A stretch of DNA of 20,905 nucleotides from Bacillota bacterium. Lineage in GTDB: Bacteria; Bacillota; Clostridia; Lachnospirales; Lachnospiraceae. Positions within the stretch are counted from its first letter, which is position 1. Each line of letters begins with the position of its first letter. The notes under the pieces are model-generated. The model was not told where the DNA came from and made no database searches. It worked only from the letters and a program-made list of their open reading frames with translations. The DNA lies in assembly GCA_023437365.1 (NCBI GenBank), contig JAEZGK010000059.1, forward strand, positions 1-20,905, read 5' to 3'. Both the position numbers and the translations under genes were made by a program. Below, piece by piece: positions 6,324-14,051 of this stretch.

Positions 6324-8606
6324 ATGGATAAGAAGTTTCAGGTAACGGGTATGACATGCTCTGCCTGCCAGGTAAATGTTGAAAAAAGTGTCAGGAGGCT
6401 GGAGGGAGTGCATTCTGTTCATGTTAATCTGCTTACCGGTGGTATGAATGTAGAATACGACGAAGCTGTTCTTGACCATACTATGATTATACGGGCCGTC
6501 GAAAAAGCCGGTTACGGTGCCAGTGATGCTGTAGTGCAAACCTCTGCTGAAGTAAAGCTCAACAGAACGAATCCTTTGATAGAGGAGCAGAAGGAGTTGA
6601 AATCAAGATTACTGATTTCTGTTCTTGTTCTGGTTCCCCTATTATACCTGTCGATGGGGCCCATGCTTTCACTACCGCTTCCAACGCTGATGACCGGTGA
6701 GGAGAATGCGCTCATCTATGCATTGACACAGCTGTTGCTTACACTGCCGATCGTATATGTGAACAGGAAATATTATCGGGTGGGGATGAAGACCTTATGG
6801 CACAGGGCTCCCAATATGGATTCTCTGATTGCTGTCGGCTCGGCTGCCGCAGTGATTTACGGTATCTTTGCGCTCTACCGGATCGGATATGGTCTCGGCC
6901 TTATGGATATGGATATTGTGATGCATTATCTTCACGATCTATATTTTGAATCTGCAGGAACGATACTGACGCTGATTACCCTTGGGAAATATCTCGAAGC
7001 AAGATCCAAGGGCAAAACCTCAGAAGCGATGAATAAGCTGATGAATCTTGCTCCGAAAACAGCCATGGTACTTCGTAACGGCAGGGAGATAGAGATACCC
7101 GTCGAGGAGGTGGCCTTAGGAGACATTCTCTGCGTTAGGCCGGGACAGAGTATTCCGGTTGACGGTGAAATTATAGAAGGAAGTACAGCCATTGATCAGT
7201 CGGCGATTACCGGTGAGAGCATCCCTGTTGAAAAGAAAGCAGGGGATAACATCATCGCTGCGACAATAAACAAGACCGGCTATATCCGTTTCCGCGCGGA
7301 GAAGGTAGGAGAGGATACGACACTGTCCCAGATTATCCGGTTGGTTGAGGAGGCGGGCTCCTCCAAGGCTCCCATCGCAAAGCTGGCAGATCGGATCAGC
7401 GGTGTTTTCGTTCCTGTAGTGATACTGATTGCATTGGCAGCTTCCATCCTGTGGCTTATACTGGGGCAATCCTTTGAATTCGCACTGTCCACAGGAATTG
7501 GTGTACTTGTGATTTCGTGTCCCTGCGCACTTGGTCTTGCCACTCCGGTAGCAATCATGGTAGGAACGGGGAAAGGAGCGGGATGCGGTATATTGTTTAA
7601 ATCTGCACAGGCATTGCAGCTACTCCATAAAACAGATACAGTGGTTTTGGATAAAACAGGGACAATCACAGAAGGGAAGCCCAGAGTAACGGACATTCTG
7701 ACCGCAAAGGACAGATCAGAGGAGGAATTACTGGCAATCGCTGCCTCGATGGAGAAACCCTCGGAGCATCCGCTATCGGAAGCTATCGTCGAAAATGCAA
7801 TGGAGCGGGGAATTGTACTTACTGATGCCGTGGATTTTAGGGCGATACCCGGGAAGGGAATCACTGCAGGACTGAACGGTGTAACCTACTATGCAGGCAA
7901 CCTAAGCTATCTTAGGGAATGCGGGATAGCAGCTGCTGCCTGGAACGACGCAGAAGCATTGATCGAAAAAGCCGGACTATTCGCCGAACAGGGGAAGACA
8001 CCGATGTTTTTTGCCTCAGAGTCAGAGCTTATGGGAATCATCGTCGTGGCAGATACGATCAAGGCCACCAGTAAAACAGCAATTTCTGATTTAAAGCGGA
8101 TGGGAATCGAAGTAATCATGCTGACGGGCGATCACAGGGCTGCTGCTCAGGCAATCGGTAAGGAGCTGAGGATTGACCGTGTGGTTGCCGAGGTACTGCC
8201 ACAGGATAAGGAGAAAGAAGTCAGAGAGCTGAAGGAGAAAGGTCGGCAGGTCGCTATGGTAGGGGACGGAATCAATGATGCCCCGGCACTGGCCAGGGCG
8301 GATGTCGGAATTGCGATAGGTGCAGGAACGGATGTGGCAATAGAAGCAGCCGATGTCATACTAATGAAGAGCAGTCTTTCTGAAGTAGTGACAGCAATCA
8401 GATTGAGCAGGGCAACCCTTCGTAACATCAAGGAAAATCTGTTCTGGGCATTTTTCTATAATACCCTGGGAATTCCATTGGCAGCCGGAGCCTTCTATCT
8501 GGCCTTCGGCTGGAAGCTGAATCCGATGTTTGGTGCAGCTGCCATGAGCTTAAGCTCAGTATTTGTTGTGACCAATGCGCTCCGACTTAAGTTCTTCCGC
8601 CCATAA
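6324..8606 (+). CDS. copA: Cu(I)-exporting P1B-1-type ATPase CopA
   Basis: 760 residues from the second ATG (6324), 6 nt after AGGAGG (6312-6317); the ATG at 6321 is only 3 nt away. One N-terminal heavy-metal-associated domain with G-M-T-C12-S-A-C15. The core has the actuator T296-G-E-S299, the membrane metal site C399-P-C401 in ISCPCALGLATP, the phosphorylated D443-K-T-G-T, the P1B signature H482-P, and G647-D-G-I-N-D652. Near the C-terminus FFYNTLGIP and AMSLSSV supply the YN and MSxxS residues that mark Cu(I) specificity among P1B pumps. About eight membrane helices are expected. The protein exports cytoplasmic Cu(I), delivered by CopZ, out of the cell. All key residues are present and length is normal for a one-HMA CopA. 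Confidence 0.97.
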   Translation: MDKKFQVTGMTCSACQVNVEKSVRRLEGVHSVHVNLLTGGMNVEYDEAVLDHTMIIRAVEKAGYGASDAVVQTSAEVKLNRTNPLIEEQKELKSRLLISVLVLVPLLYLSMGPMLSLPLPTLMTGEENALIYALTQLLLTLPIVYVNRKYYRVGMKTLWHRAPNMDSLIAVGSAAAVIYGIFALYRIGYGLGLMDMDIVMHYLHDLYFESAGTILTLITLGKYLEARSKGKTSEAMNKLMNLAPKTAMVLRNGREIEIPVEEVALGDILCVRPGQSIPVDGEIIEGSTAIDQSAITGESIPVEKKAGDNIIAATINKTGYIRFRAEKVGEDTTLSQIIRLVEEAGSSKAPIAKLADRISGVFVPVVILIALAASILWLILGQSFEFALSTGIGVLVISCPCALGLATPVAIMVGTGKGAGCGILFKSAQALQLLHKTDTVVLDKTGTITEGKPRVTDILTAKDRSEEELLAIAASMEKPSEHPLSEAIVENAMERGIVLTDAVDFRAIPGKGITAGLNGVTYYAGNLSYLRECGIAAAAWNDAEALIEKAGLFAEQGKTPMFFASESELMGIIVVADTIKATSKTAISDLKRMGIEVIMLTGDHRAAAQAIGKELRIDRVVAEVLPQDKEKEVRELKEKGRQVAMVGDGINDAPALARADVGIAIGAGTDVAIEAADVILMKSSLSEVVTAIRLSRATLRNIKENLFWAFFYNTLGIPLAAGAFYLAFGWKLNPMFGAAAMSLSSVFVVTNALRLKFFRP

Positions 8607-8679
8607 GGAACGGTATATAGAAATATTAAAAACATAGAACATGATAACATAATCAATACAAAGAATAGGAGAGATCAGA

Positions 8680-8907
8680 ATGAAGAAAGTAATTGAAATT
8701 AACGGTATGAGCTGTGGACATTGCCAGGCCAGGGTAGAGAAGGCCTTGAATGCAATTGAGGGTGTGGATGCAAAGGTTGAGCTGAAGAAAAACCGGGCTG
8801 TGGTAAACCTAAAGTCAGAGATTTCTGATGAGGTGCTCAAAAGTGCAATTACGGAGGCCGGCTATGAGGTCGTATCCATCGGAGAGAAAAAGGGACTGTT
8901 TTCGTAA
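8680..8907 (+). CDS. copZ: Copper chaperone CopZ (HMA domain)
   Basis: 75 residues, a single HMA fold with the metal motif G-M-S-C12-G-H-C15-Q. The beta-alpha-beta-beta-alpha-beta pattern is complete and the length is typical of CopZ. The His between the cysteines fits the bacterial CopZ type and differs from the TCSAC loop of the CopA domain encoded upstream. AGGAGA (8667-8672) lies 7 nt before the ATG. The 73-nt gap after copA holds no clear terminator or promoter, so co-transcription is likely. It would bind Cu(I) in the cytoplasm and pass it to CopA, and possibly to CsoR. Confidence 0.93.
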   Translation: MKKVIEINGMSCGHCQARVEKALNAIEGVDAKVELKKNRAVVNLKSEISDEVLKSAITEAGYEVVSIGEKKGLFS

Positions 8908-8947
8908 GAAGGGGTCAGACGTCAGACAATAAGGAAGGCGGTATTAA

Positions 8948-9211
8948 GTGAAGGCGGATAAGGAAAAGGTAAGCAGATTACTTCGGACAGCCAGAGGGCA
9001 GATTGACGGTATTTTGAAGATGATTGAGGAGGATCGGTATTGTATCGATATCTCCAATCAGATTATCGCAACCGAAGCATTATTGCATAAGGCAAACAGG
9101 GAAGTGCTGCATGCTCATATTGATATGTGTGTAAAGGAAGCAATAGAAAGCGGTGAAGCAGAGGATAAACTTGTAGAAATCAGAAGCATCGTGGATAAGC
9201 TGACCAAATAA
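8948..9211 (+). CDS. csoR: Copper-sensing repressor CsoR
   Basis: 87 residues of the all-helical CsoR/RcnR (DUF156) family. The start is GTG at 8948 with AAGGAAGG (8931-8938) at 9 nt. Cu(I) ligands match the known CsoR set in spacing: C32, H57 and C61 (equivalent to C36-H61-C65 of the Mycobacterium tuberculosis protein). The second-shell residues Y31 and E77 (Y35 and E81) are also kept. This argues for copper over the nickel (RcnR), formaldehyde (FrmR) or persulfide (CstR) branches. It is third in the operon, 40 nt after copZ, unlike the Bacillus order where csoR comes first. It should bind the dyad at 6290-6306 and repress its own operon until Cu(I) rises. Confidence 0.93.
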   Translation: MKADKEKVSRLLRTARGQIDGILKMIEEDRYCIDISNQIIATEALLHKANREVLHAHIDMCVKEAIESGEAEDKLVEIRSIVDKLTK

Positions 9212-9228
9212 TATCAAAAGCAGGATTC

Positions 9229-9269
9229 AGGGCTGTTGCAGAACAGGATCGAGAATTATAGTAAGGATA
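9229..9269 (+). repeat. Possible solo arm of the palindromic element
   Basis: AGGGCTGTTGCAGAAC (9229-9244) followed 15 nt later by AGTAAGGATA (9260-9269) matches, in order and near-equal spacing (15 versus 16 nt), the arm of the 3053-3272 element (GGGGCTGTTGCAAAAC then AGTAAGGATA). No second arm is recognisable. It is probably a decayed or single-ended copy; chance is not excluded. Confidence 0.45.
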
Positions 9270-9276
9270 ACAATAT

Positions 9277-9309
9277 CACAAACCTGATAAGCTCGTTATC
9301 AGGTTTGTG
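9277..9309 (+). terminator. Strong hairpin after csoR, likely terminator
   Basis: Perfect 14-bp stem (CACAAACCTGATAA, 5-nt loop GCTCG) 65 nt after the csoR stop. The following T-tract is poor (GTTCGT), so termination may be weak or the hairpin may instead protect the 3' end of the copper mRNA. Confidence 0.55.
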
Positions 9310-9476
9310 TTCGTATCAGCATAGCTGCAGGCAAGCATGCATATGCTCATATCGTGTATAATGTACTGTTTGACGGACAGTAAGTGGTCCTCCAACCCGT
9401 GTGAGGAATACGGTTATTCTTTCCTTAATTATGAGATACCTTCTGTGACAGCTCTTTTTTATGGGCTGGATTTCAT
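9310..9476. other. Non-coding remainder between csoR and the S66 gene
   Basis: No gene is supported. A TATAAT lies at 9357-9362 without a matching -35. A small dyad TACTGT/ACAGTA lies around 9363-9382. Nothing here rises to a recognisable RNA family. Confidence 0.3.
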
Positions 9477-9505
9477 TTGATAATAATTTTCTGAGATGAT
9501 ATACT
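9477..9505 (+). promoter_or_regulatory. Promoter of the S66 / LtaS-like operon
   Basis: TTGATA (9477-9482), a 17-bp spacer, and TATACT (9500-9505) preceded by TG at 9497-9498, giving an extended -10. The start of transcription would be near 9512, about 26 nt before the ATG at 9538. GGAGG at 9527-9531 is the ribosome binding site. Confidence 0.7.
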
Positions 9506-9537
9506 AGGAAACAAAGGACAGATCATGGAGGTAGGTT

Positions 9538-10566
9538 ATGTTTTATCCGAAAAGTTTAGAAAAAGGGTATCAGATTGGCGTAGCAGCACCCTCCGCCGGA
9601 ATGAGTTCCATCCAGGATCAGGCTCGGCTGGAAAGTGGTGTGAAGCATTTTCAGGAGCAGGGATATCCCGTGATACTTACGGAGCATGTCAGGTCGGATG
9701 AAAGAGGTGCAAGCGGAAGCGGTAAGGTTCGTGCAAAGGAGCTGACGGAGCTCCTCCTTAACCCTGAGGTTCGGGCTGTCATCGCGGCATCCGGAGGAGA
9801 CTATCTGATGCAGATGCTATCCGAGCTGGACTTGGAAGTGGTCAGGAGAAATCCAAAGTGGCTGCAGGGGTTTTCTGATATTACTGGTTTGCTTTTTACC
9901 GTTACTACCAATTTAGATATCGCAACACTCTATGCGAATAATTTTAGCTCCTTCGGCATGAAAAACTGGCATAGTTCGCTTTATGAGAATATAAGAATCC
10001 TTGAGGGAGAGGATCTGGTCCAGCATAGCTTTGATTTTTATCAGGACGGGTATAAGCCTCGAATTACCGGGCTGGAGGAATTTGTACCGGAGACACCTGT
10101 GAATTGGATTAATTTTACACCGGACGGCAGGAACACGGAGGAAGCGTTGATCATGGGTGGACGGATGCTCGGAGGCAATCTGGATGTATGTCTTCATCTG
10201 GTAGGAACAAGATTTGATCAGGTAAATCAATTCATTCATAAATATCGGGAGGATAAGCTCCTCTGGTTTTTTGAAAGCTACAGCCTAGACAGCTCGGAAC
10301 TAATCCGTGGACTCTGGCAGCTTAAGGAGGCCGGATGGTTTCGGCATGCGGCAGGCTTTATCTTTGGCAGACCGGCGATGTTTACCGAACAGAATGGTTT
10401 CTCATTTACAGAAGCAATTCAGATCGGACTCGAGAATTTGCATTTACCGGTAATACTTGAGGCGGATATCGGACATAAGCCACCGCAGATGACCATAATG
10501 AACGGGGCGATGGCAGAGATTAGGAGCAGCGGGGGAAAAGGCTGTATTACTTTTGAAAGAAGGTAA
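9538..10566 (+). CDS. S66-family protein (LD-carboxypeptidase / MccF-like), nucleophile apparently missing
   Basis: 342 residues. Fold markers of peptidase family S66 are present: an N-terminal IGVAAPSAG strand, PKWLQGFSDITGL, FFE246SYSLDSSELIRGLWQL, and the C-terminal IGH313KPPQMTIMNG. E246 and H313 match the family's Glu and His. The nucleophile Ser usually sits three residues after the GG pair (GG-x-x-S). Here the run is S85-G-G-D-Y-L90-M-Q-M-L, so that position is Leu. The enzyme may use another residue, may be inactive, or my alignment may be off by a few places. Active S66 members cut tetrapeptide LD-bonds of peptidoglycan or self-immunity substrates such as microcin C. No signal peptide, so cytoplasmic. 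It is 3 nt from the next gene. Confidence 0.8.
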   Translation: MFYPKSLEKGYQIGVAAPSAGMSSIQDQARLESGVKHFQEQGYPVILTEHVRSDERGASGSGKVRAKELTELLLNPEVRAVIAASGGDYLMQMLSELDLEVVRRNPKWLQGFSDITGLLFTVTTNLDIATLYANNFSSFGMKNWHSSLYENIRILEGEDLVQHSFDFYQDGYKPRITGLEEFVPETPVNWINFTPDGRNTEEALIMGGRMLGGNLDVCLHLVGTRFDQVNQFIHKYREDKLLWFFESYSLDSSELIRGLWQLKEAGWFRHAAGFIFGRPAMFTEQNGFSFTEAIQIGLENLHLPVILEADIGHKPPQMTIMNGAMAEIRSSGGKGCITFERR

Positions 10567-10569
10567 TGA

Positions 10570-12930
10570 ATGATGTGGGAAGAGGAGAAGCATGAGGATG
10601 GGGAAGCGGAAGTGATGAAGAAGGAACTGGGTACGGAAAAGGAAGAGAGGATAAAGGAAAAGGAAGAGAAGTTAAATGAAAATGAAGAGAAGATAAATGA
10701 AAATGAAGAGATGATAAATGAAAATGAAGAGAAGTTAAATGAAAAGGAAGAGATGATAAAGGAAAAGGATATTGAATCAGAAGGGAAGAATAAGGATGGG
10801 CATACGGAAGCCATGGTATCTGCCGAAAACAGTACTTCAGGATATGATCTGAGAAAATTATATCTTGGAAATTTGCTGACACCCTTGCTTTTTTTTATCG
10901 CGACAATCATCTATCTTGAATTGGTGGTACATGTCTTGATTTATCGCAGTATGGATAGTAAGATAATCTATCCTATTTTGTTTGCCATACCCATCGGCTT
11001 TATTCTGACAGCTGCCACAGGATTTTTGGGGAAGCGGAGCAACCGGATGATACTTTGGTTATTGACGTTTTTAGTCTGCCTGCTTTATCAGATACAACTT
11101 GTTTATTATTTTGTTTTCAAGATGTATTTCTCCTTCCGATCCCTTGGTCTGGCTCAGGATGCCATCACCAATTTCTATCACGATGCCTTGGAGGCCATAT
11201 GGTCAAATCTCGGCGGGCTGATCAGCCTATTGCTGCCGCTTGTTATTCTGGCGGTCATCCTGAATAATCGGATTGACAGTAGTATGAGAAAGATAAAAAT
11301 ACAGGCTGTGCTGCTTGGTGGCAGTATAGTCTTTCATGCCATGGCCATACTGGCTCTTCTGATTTTTGGAAAAGTAGATTATTCTCCCTATGATCTTTAT
11401 TTCAATACGGGTGTTCCGGAATTATGCGGTCAACAGCTTGGGGTTGCTACGATGTCTAGATTGGACATCAAAGGGTTATTCACTAAGGAGGAGGAACTGG
11501 TGCTTGCCGGAACGAAAAATGTCGATCCTGAGATTATCACCGGGGCTCAGCCTACACCTTCGCCGGTACCGGTGCATGTGCCTGCTCAGACTCATACCGG
11601 TGCAGAAGCTGCAAATGCGGCAGAACTCACGCAAGTGCCAAAGGCAGCAGTATCGCCCACTCCTATACCCATTGATACCTCACCTAATATCTTGGATTTT
11701 GACTTCAATGCGCTTGCGGAGGGGGAGAAGGATAAGACAATACAGACCCTTCACAGATATTTTGCGCAGGTTCCGCCTACCAATAAGAACAAATATACCG
11801 GCATGTTCAAGGGCTATAATCTGATTATGATAACAGCAGAGGGGTTTTCACCCTATGCCATAAGCAAGGAGAAGACGCCTACTCTTTACCGCCTGGTCAG
11901 GGAAGGCTTTGTATTCAATCAATTTTATACCGCATTATGGCAGACCAGTACCAGTGACGGTGAATTTGTTGCCATGACTGGATTGATACCCTCCGGGACC
12001 AGAAGTATGTATCTGGGTAGAAAGAACCTATGGCCACTGACTCTGGGACATCAATTTAATCAGCTCGGTGTGGAAAGCAAAGCTTATCATGACCATACCT
12101 ATACCTATTACCAGAGGAACGAGACCCACACGAATCTTGGATATCTGTGGAAGGCGAAGGGCAACGGTCTTGAGCTTCCGAGCGATTGCTGGCCGGAATC
12201 CGATCTTGAGATGATTAATGCCACAGTAGACGAGTACACGGATGAGAATCCATTCCATGTATATTATCTGACGGTCAGTGGCCATATGAATTATACCTTT
12301 ACCGGTAACAGCATAGCGAATAAGAACAGGCCTCTGGTGGAGGATCTTCCGTACAATAATGATGCCAAGGCATATATTGCTTGTCAGATGGAGCTGGATA
12401 TGGCTTTGGAGCAGTTGCTTGCGAAGCTGAACGAGGCAGGAGTTGCCGACCGTACGGTGATAGCGTTGAGTGCGGACCATTACCCCTATGGCTGGGAGAA
12501 AAGCAATCTGGATGAGCTTGCGGGACATGTGATAGATCCGGTTTTCGAAATCTATGAGAATAATTTTATTCTATGGTGTCAAGGGATGAAGGAGAGTATC
12601 GTGATTGACAAGCCCTGTTCCAGTATGGACATCCTGCCCACACTGTCCAATCTGTTCGGACTAAGCTATGATTCGAGACTCCTGATGGGACAGGATATTT
12701 TGTCTGATGCTAAACCACTTGTGATTCTGTCCAATCGGAGCTTTATTACAGACAAGGTGATGTATGACTCAGCATCGCGGAAGACGACACTATTAACGAA
12801 TGAGACACTGCCATCAGATTATATAGAAAATATGAATCAGGTTGTGAAAAACAAGTTCACTGTATCAAAAAGTATATTGGAGAAGGATTATTACCGCTAT
12901 CTGTTCGAAAATAACGCTCAATCCGAATAA
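10570..12930 (+). CDS. Lipoteichoic acid synthase-like membrane sulfatase with heptad-repeat N-terminus
   Basis: 786 residues. Residues 1-85 are highly charged and include six heptads (25-66). Then come about five membrane helices between roughly residues 92 and 270, a Pro/Thr-rich linker (about 325-375), and an extracellular sulfatase domain. The LtaS-type active site is intact: E424 in MITAEGF, T461 in T-S-D-G-E-F as the likely glycerol-phosphate-accepting Thr, H572 in VSGH, and D636-H637 in SADHYPYG as metal ligands. The family moves glycerol-phosphate or related groups onto envelope polymers. Phosphoethanolamine-type activity is also possible, since residues shared by both are what I can see. 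Start at 10570 (AGAAGG upstream; a second ATG follows at 10573). It is joined to the S66 gene by a 3-nt gap and ends at a terminator at 12952. Confidence 0.88.
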   Translation: MMWEEEKHEDGEAEVMKKELGTEKEERIKEKEEKLNENEEKINENEEMINENEEKLNEKEEMIKEKDIESEGKNKDGHTEAMVSAENSTSGYDLRKLYLGNLLTPLLFFIATIIYLELVVHVLIYRSMDSKIIYPILFAIPIGFILTAATGFLGKRSNRMILWLLTFLVCLLYQIQLVYYFVFKMYFSFRSLGLAQDAITNFYHDALEAIWSNLGGLISLLLPLVILAVILNNRIDSSMRKIKIQAVLLGGSIVFHAMAILALLIFGKVDYSPYDLYFNTGVPELCGQQLGVATMSRLDIKGLFTKEEELVLAGTKNVDPEIITGAQPTPSPVPVHVPAQTHTGAEAANAAELTQVPKAAVSPTPIPIDTSPNILDFDFNALAEGEKDKTIQTLHRYFAQVPPTNKNKYTGMFKGYNLIMITAEGFSPYAISKEKTPTLYRLVREGFVFNQFYTALWQTSTSDGEFVAMTGLIPSGTRSMYLGRKNLWPLTLGHQFNQLGVESKAYHDHTYTYYQRNETHTNLGYLWKAKGNGLELPSDCWPESDLEMINATVDEYTDENPFHVYYLTVSGHMNYTFTGNSIANKNRPLVEDLPYNNDAKAYIACQMELDMALEQLLAKLNEAGVADRTVIALSADHYPYGWEKSNLDELAGHVIDPVFEIYENNFILWCQGMKESIVIDKPCSSMDILPTLSNLFGLSYDSRLLMGQDILSDAKPLVILSNRSFITDKVMYDSASRKTTLLTNETLPSDYIENMNQVVKNKFTVSKSILEKDYYRYLFENNAQSE
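10642..10767 (+). repeat. Six 21-bp in-frame tandem repeats encoding heptads
   Basis: Six consecutive 21-bp units of the form GAAGAGAAGTTAAATGAAAA plus one base, each encoding one heptad: EERIKEK, EEKLNEN, EEKINEN, EEMINEN, EEKLNEK, EEMIKEK. Hydrophobic I/L/M recurs every seventh residue. The DNA similarity between units indicates recent tandem duplication, so copy number may vary between strains. Confidence 0.9.
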
Positions 12931-12951
12931 GCTGATCTGATAATACAAGGC

Positions 12952-12993
12952 AAAGGAGAATGTTTCATGGAAGCATCTCCTTTTTCATTTTTT
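12952..12993 (+). terminator. Rho-independent terminator after the LtaS-like gene
   Basis: AAAGGAGA pairs with TCTCCTTT, continued inward by TG/CA and TTC/GAA with one bulged A, and is followed by the T-rich run TTTTTCATTTTTT. It closes the S66/LtaS unit before the AbrB-like cassette. Confidence 0.8.
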
Positions 12994-13016
12994 ATGAAAT
13001 TCTAATTTTACCGGTA

Positions 13017-13045
13017 TTGACAAATCATGGTATGAAACGTATGAT
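13017..13045 (+). promoter_or_regulatory. Promoter of the AbrB-ABC cassette
   Basis: TTGACA (13017-13022), a 17-bp spacer and TATGAT (13040-13045): a near-consensus housekeeping promoter. The -10 lies inside the left arm of a 13-bp dyad, so the promoter should be tightly controlled. Confidence 0.75.
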
Positions 13046-13068
13046 TGGTTATATAAATCATACATTTC
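13034..13068 (+). promoter_or_regulatory. Dyad operator overlapping the -10
   Basis: GAAACGTATGATT (13034-13046) and AATCATACATTTC (13056-13068) are inverted copies with one mismatch, separated by 9 nt. The core GTATGATT/AATCATAC is perfect. The dyad covers the -10 and the predicted start of transcription. The first gene of the unit encodes an AbrB-type DNA-binding protein, making autorepression the simplest reading. Confidence 0.6.
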
Positions 13069-13095
13069 GCACTATTCTGATTTTGGAGGTAATAC

Positions 13096-13323
13096 ATGAG
13101 CAATACGAAAGGAAAGCATATCTTCGGTACTGTAAAGGTCGGAGAAAAAGGGCAGATCGTCATACCCAAAGAAGCTAGAAAGATATTTAATATCAAACCG
13201 GGAGACAGCCTTTTGGTATTGGGAGATGAGGAGCAGGGAATCGGTATCGTCAAGTGTGACGAGCTTTATCAATTTACAAAGGATTTTTTTAAAATAGTGG
13301 ATAAGAAGGAGGAAGAGGAATGA
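13096..13323 (+). CDS. AbrB/SpoVT-type transition-state regulator-like protein
   Basis: 75 residues with one SpoVT_AbrB swapped-hairpin domain: FGTVKVGEKGQIVIPKEARK then IFNIKPGDSLLVLGDEEQGI, the classic G-x-I-x-I-P-K-x-x-R and PGD pattern (residues about 11-50). The C-terminal tail is charged and ends in KKEEEE. Such proteins bind DNA as dimers or tetramers through the N-terminal domain; some instead act as MazE-like antitoxins, but no toxin gene lies nearby. GGAGG (13085-13089) precedes the ATG. Its TGA overlaps the ATG of the following ATPase (ATGA at 13320), so the three genes are translationally coupled. Its likely role is local control of the exporter through the dyad at 13034-13068. 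Confidence 0.85.
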   Translation: MSNTKGKHIFGTVKVGEKGQIVIPKEARKIFNIKPGDSLLVLGDEEQGIGIVKCDELYQFTKDFFKIVDKKEEEE

Positions 13324-14051
13324 CAGCAATTCAGACAGTGAATCTCACTAAGAAGTTTAAAGACAAGACAGCGGTTAATTCACTGAATCTTGTGATTGAA
13401 CAGGGAGAATTGTTTGCCCTGCTCGGAGTAAATGGTGCAGGTAAGACTACAACGATCAAGATGCTTTCCTGCCTTACTGCTCCGACCAATGGGGATGCCA
13501 TCCTTTTAGGGGACAGTATTCTGACACAGGCACAAGCGGTAAAGGAGAAAATTAATGTTTCCCCACAGGAGACTGCAGTTGCTCCTAATCTTACCGTTAG
13601 AGAAAATCTTGATTTAATCGCCAAGATTTACGGGGACAATAATAGTGCTGTAAAGAAGACAGAAGAAATGTTGACTGCCTTCAACCTGCAGGAGGTGGCC
13701 AAGGATAAAGCGAAAACCCTGTCAGGTGGTATGCAGAGAAGGTTAAGCATTGCTATGGCATTGATATCCGAACCTCAGATTCTATTCCTGGATGAACCGA
13801 CTCTGGGCTTGGATGTGCTTGCCAGAAGAGAGCTCTGGAAGGAAATTCAGAAATTGAAGGGGAACATCACGATTATTCTTACTACGCATTATCTGGAAGA
13901 AGCAGAGGCTCTTTCTGACAGAATCGCGATTATGTCAAAGGGTGAGCTGAAGGCTGTAGGAACTGCAAAAGAGCTGATGGATAAAACCGGCACGGACAAG
14001 CTTGAGGATGCCTTTGTGGCATTAGCGGCCGGAGAGGGGGTAGAACGATGA
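13320..14051 (+). CDS. ABC-2 type exporter ATP-binding protein
   Basis: 243 residues, one ABC domain of the DrrA/CcmA-like group. Walker A G36-V-N-G-A-G-K42-T-T, Q-loop in NVSPQETAVAPNLTVREN, signature LSGGMQRRLSIA, Walker B ILFLDEPTLGLDV, H-loop LTTHYLEEAEAL. The ETAVAPNLTVRENL segment after the Q-loop and the DEPTLGLD Walker B are typical of ATPases that drive ABC-2 permeases for drugs, lipids, polysaccharides or peptides. It overlaps the genes on both sides by ATGA. Energises the permease encoded at 14048. Cargo cannot be deduced; there is no adjacent peptide, lantibiotic or immunity gene. Confidence 0.93.
   Translation: MTAIQTVNLTKKFKDKTAVNSLNLVIEQGELFALLGVNGAGKTTTIKMLSCLTAPTNGDAILLGDSILTQAQAVKEKINVSPQETAVAPNLTVRENLDLIAKIYGDNNSAVKKTEEMLTAFNLQEVAKDKAKTLSGGMQRRLSIAMALISEPQILFLDEPTLGLDVLARRELWKEIQKLKGNITIILTTHYLEEAEALSDRIAIMSKGELKAVGTAKELMDKTGTDKLEDAFVALAAGEGVER

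Noticed and set aside
7280..7864. 194-codon minus-strand ORF inside copA
   Set aside because: Lies wholly antisense to well-conserved CopA motifs; Ser/Ile-rich composition typical of a shadow frame.
10642..10767. Regular 21-bp repeats as a CRISPR-like array
   Set aside because: The units are contiguous without spacers and in frame within a coding gene.
10419..10910. Ser/Phe-rich minus-strand ORFs of 163 and 111 codons
   Set aside because: They are the antisense of the 21-bp heptad repeats of the LtaS-like gene; low-complexity shadows.
13096..13323. AbrB-like protein as a MazE-type antitoxin
   Set aside because: No toxin-sized ORF is adjacent; the next gene, overlapping by ATGA, is an ABC ATPase.
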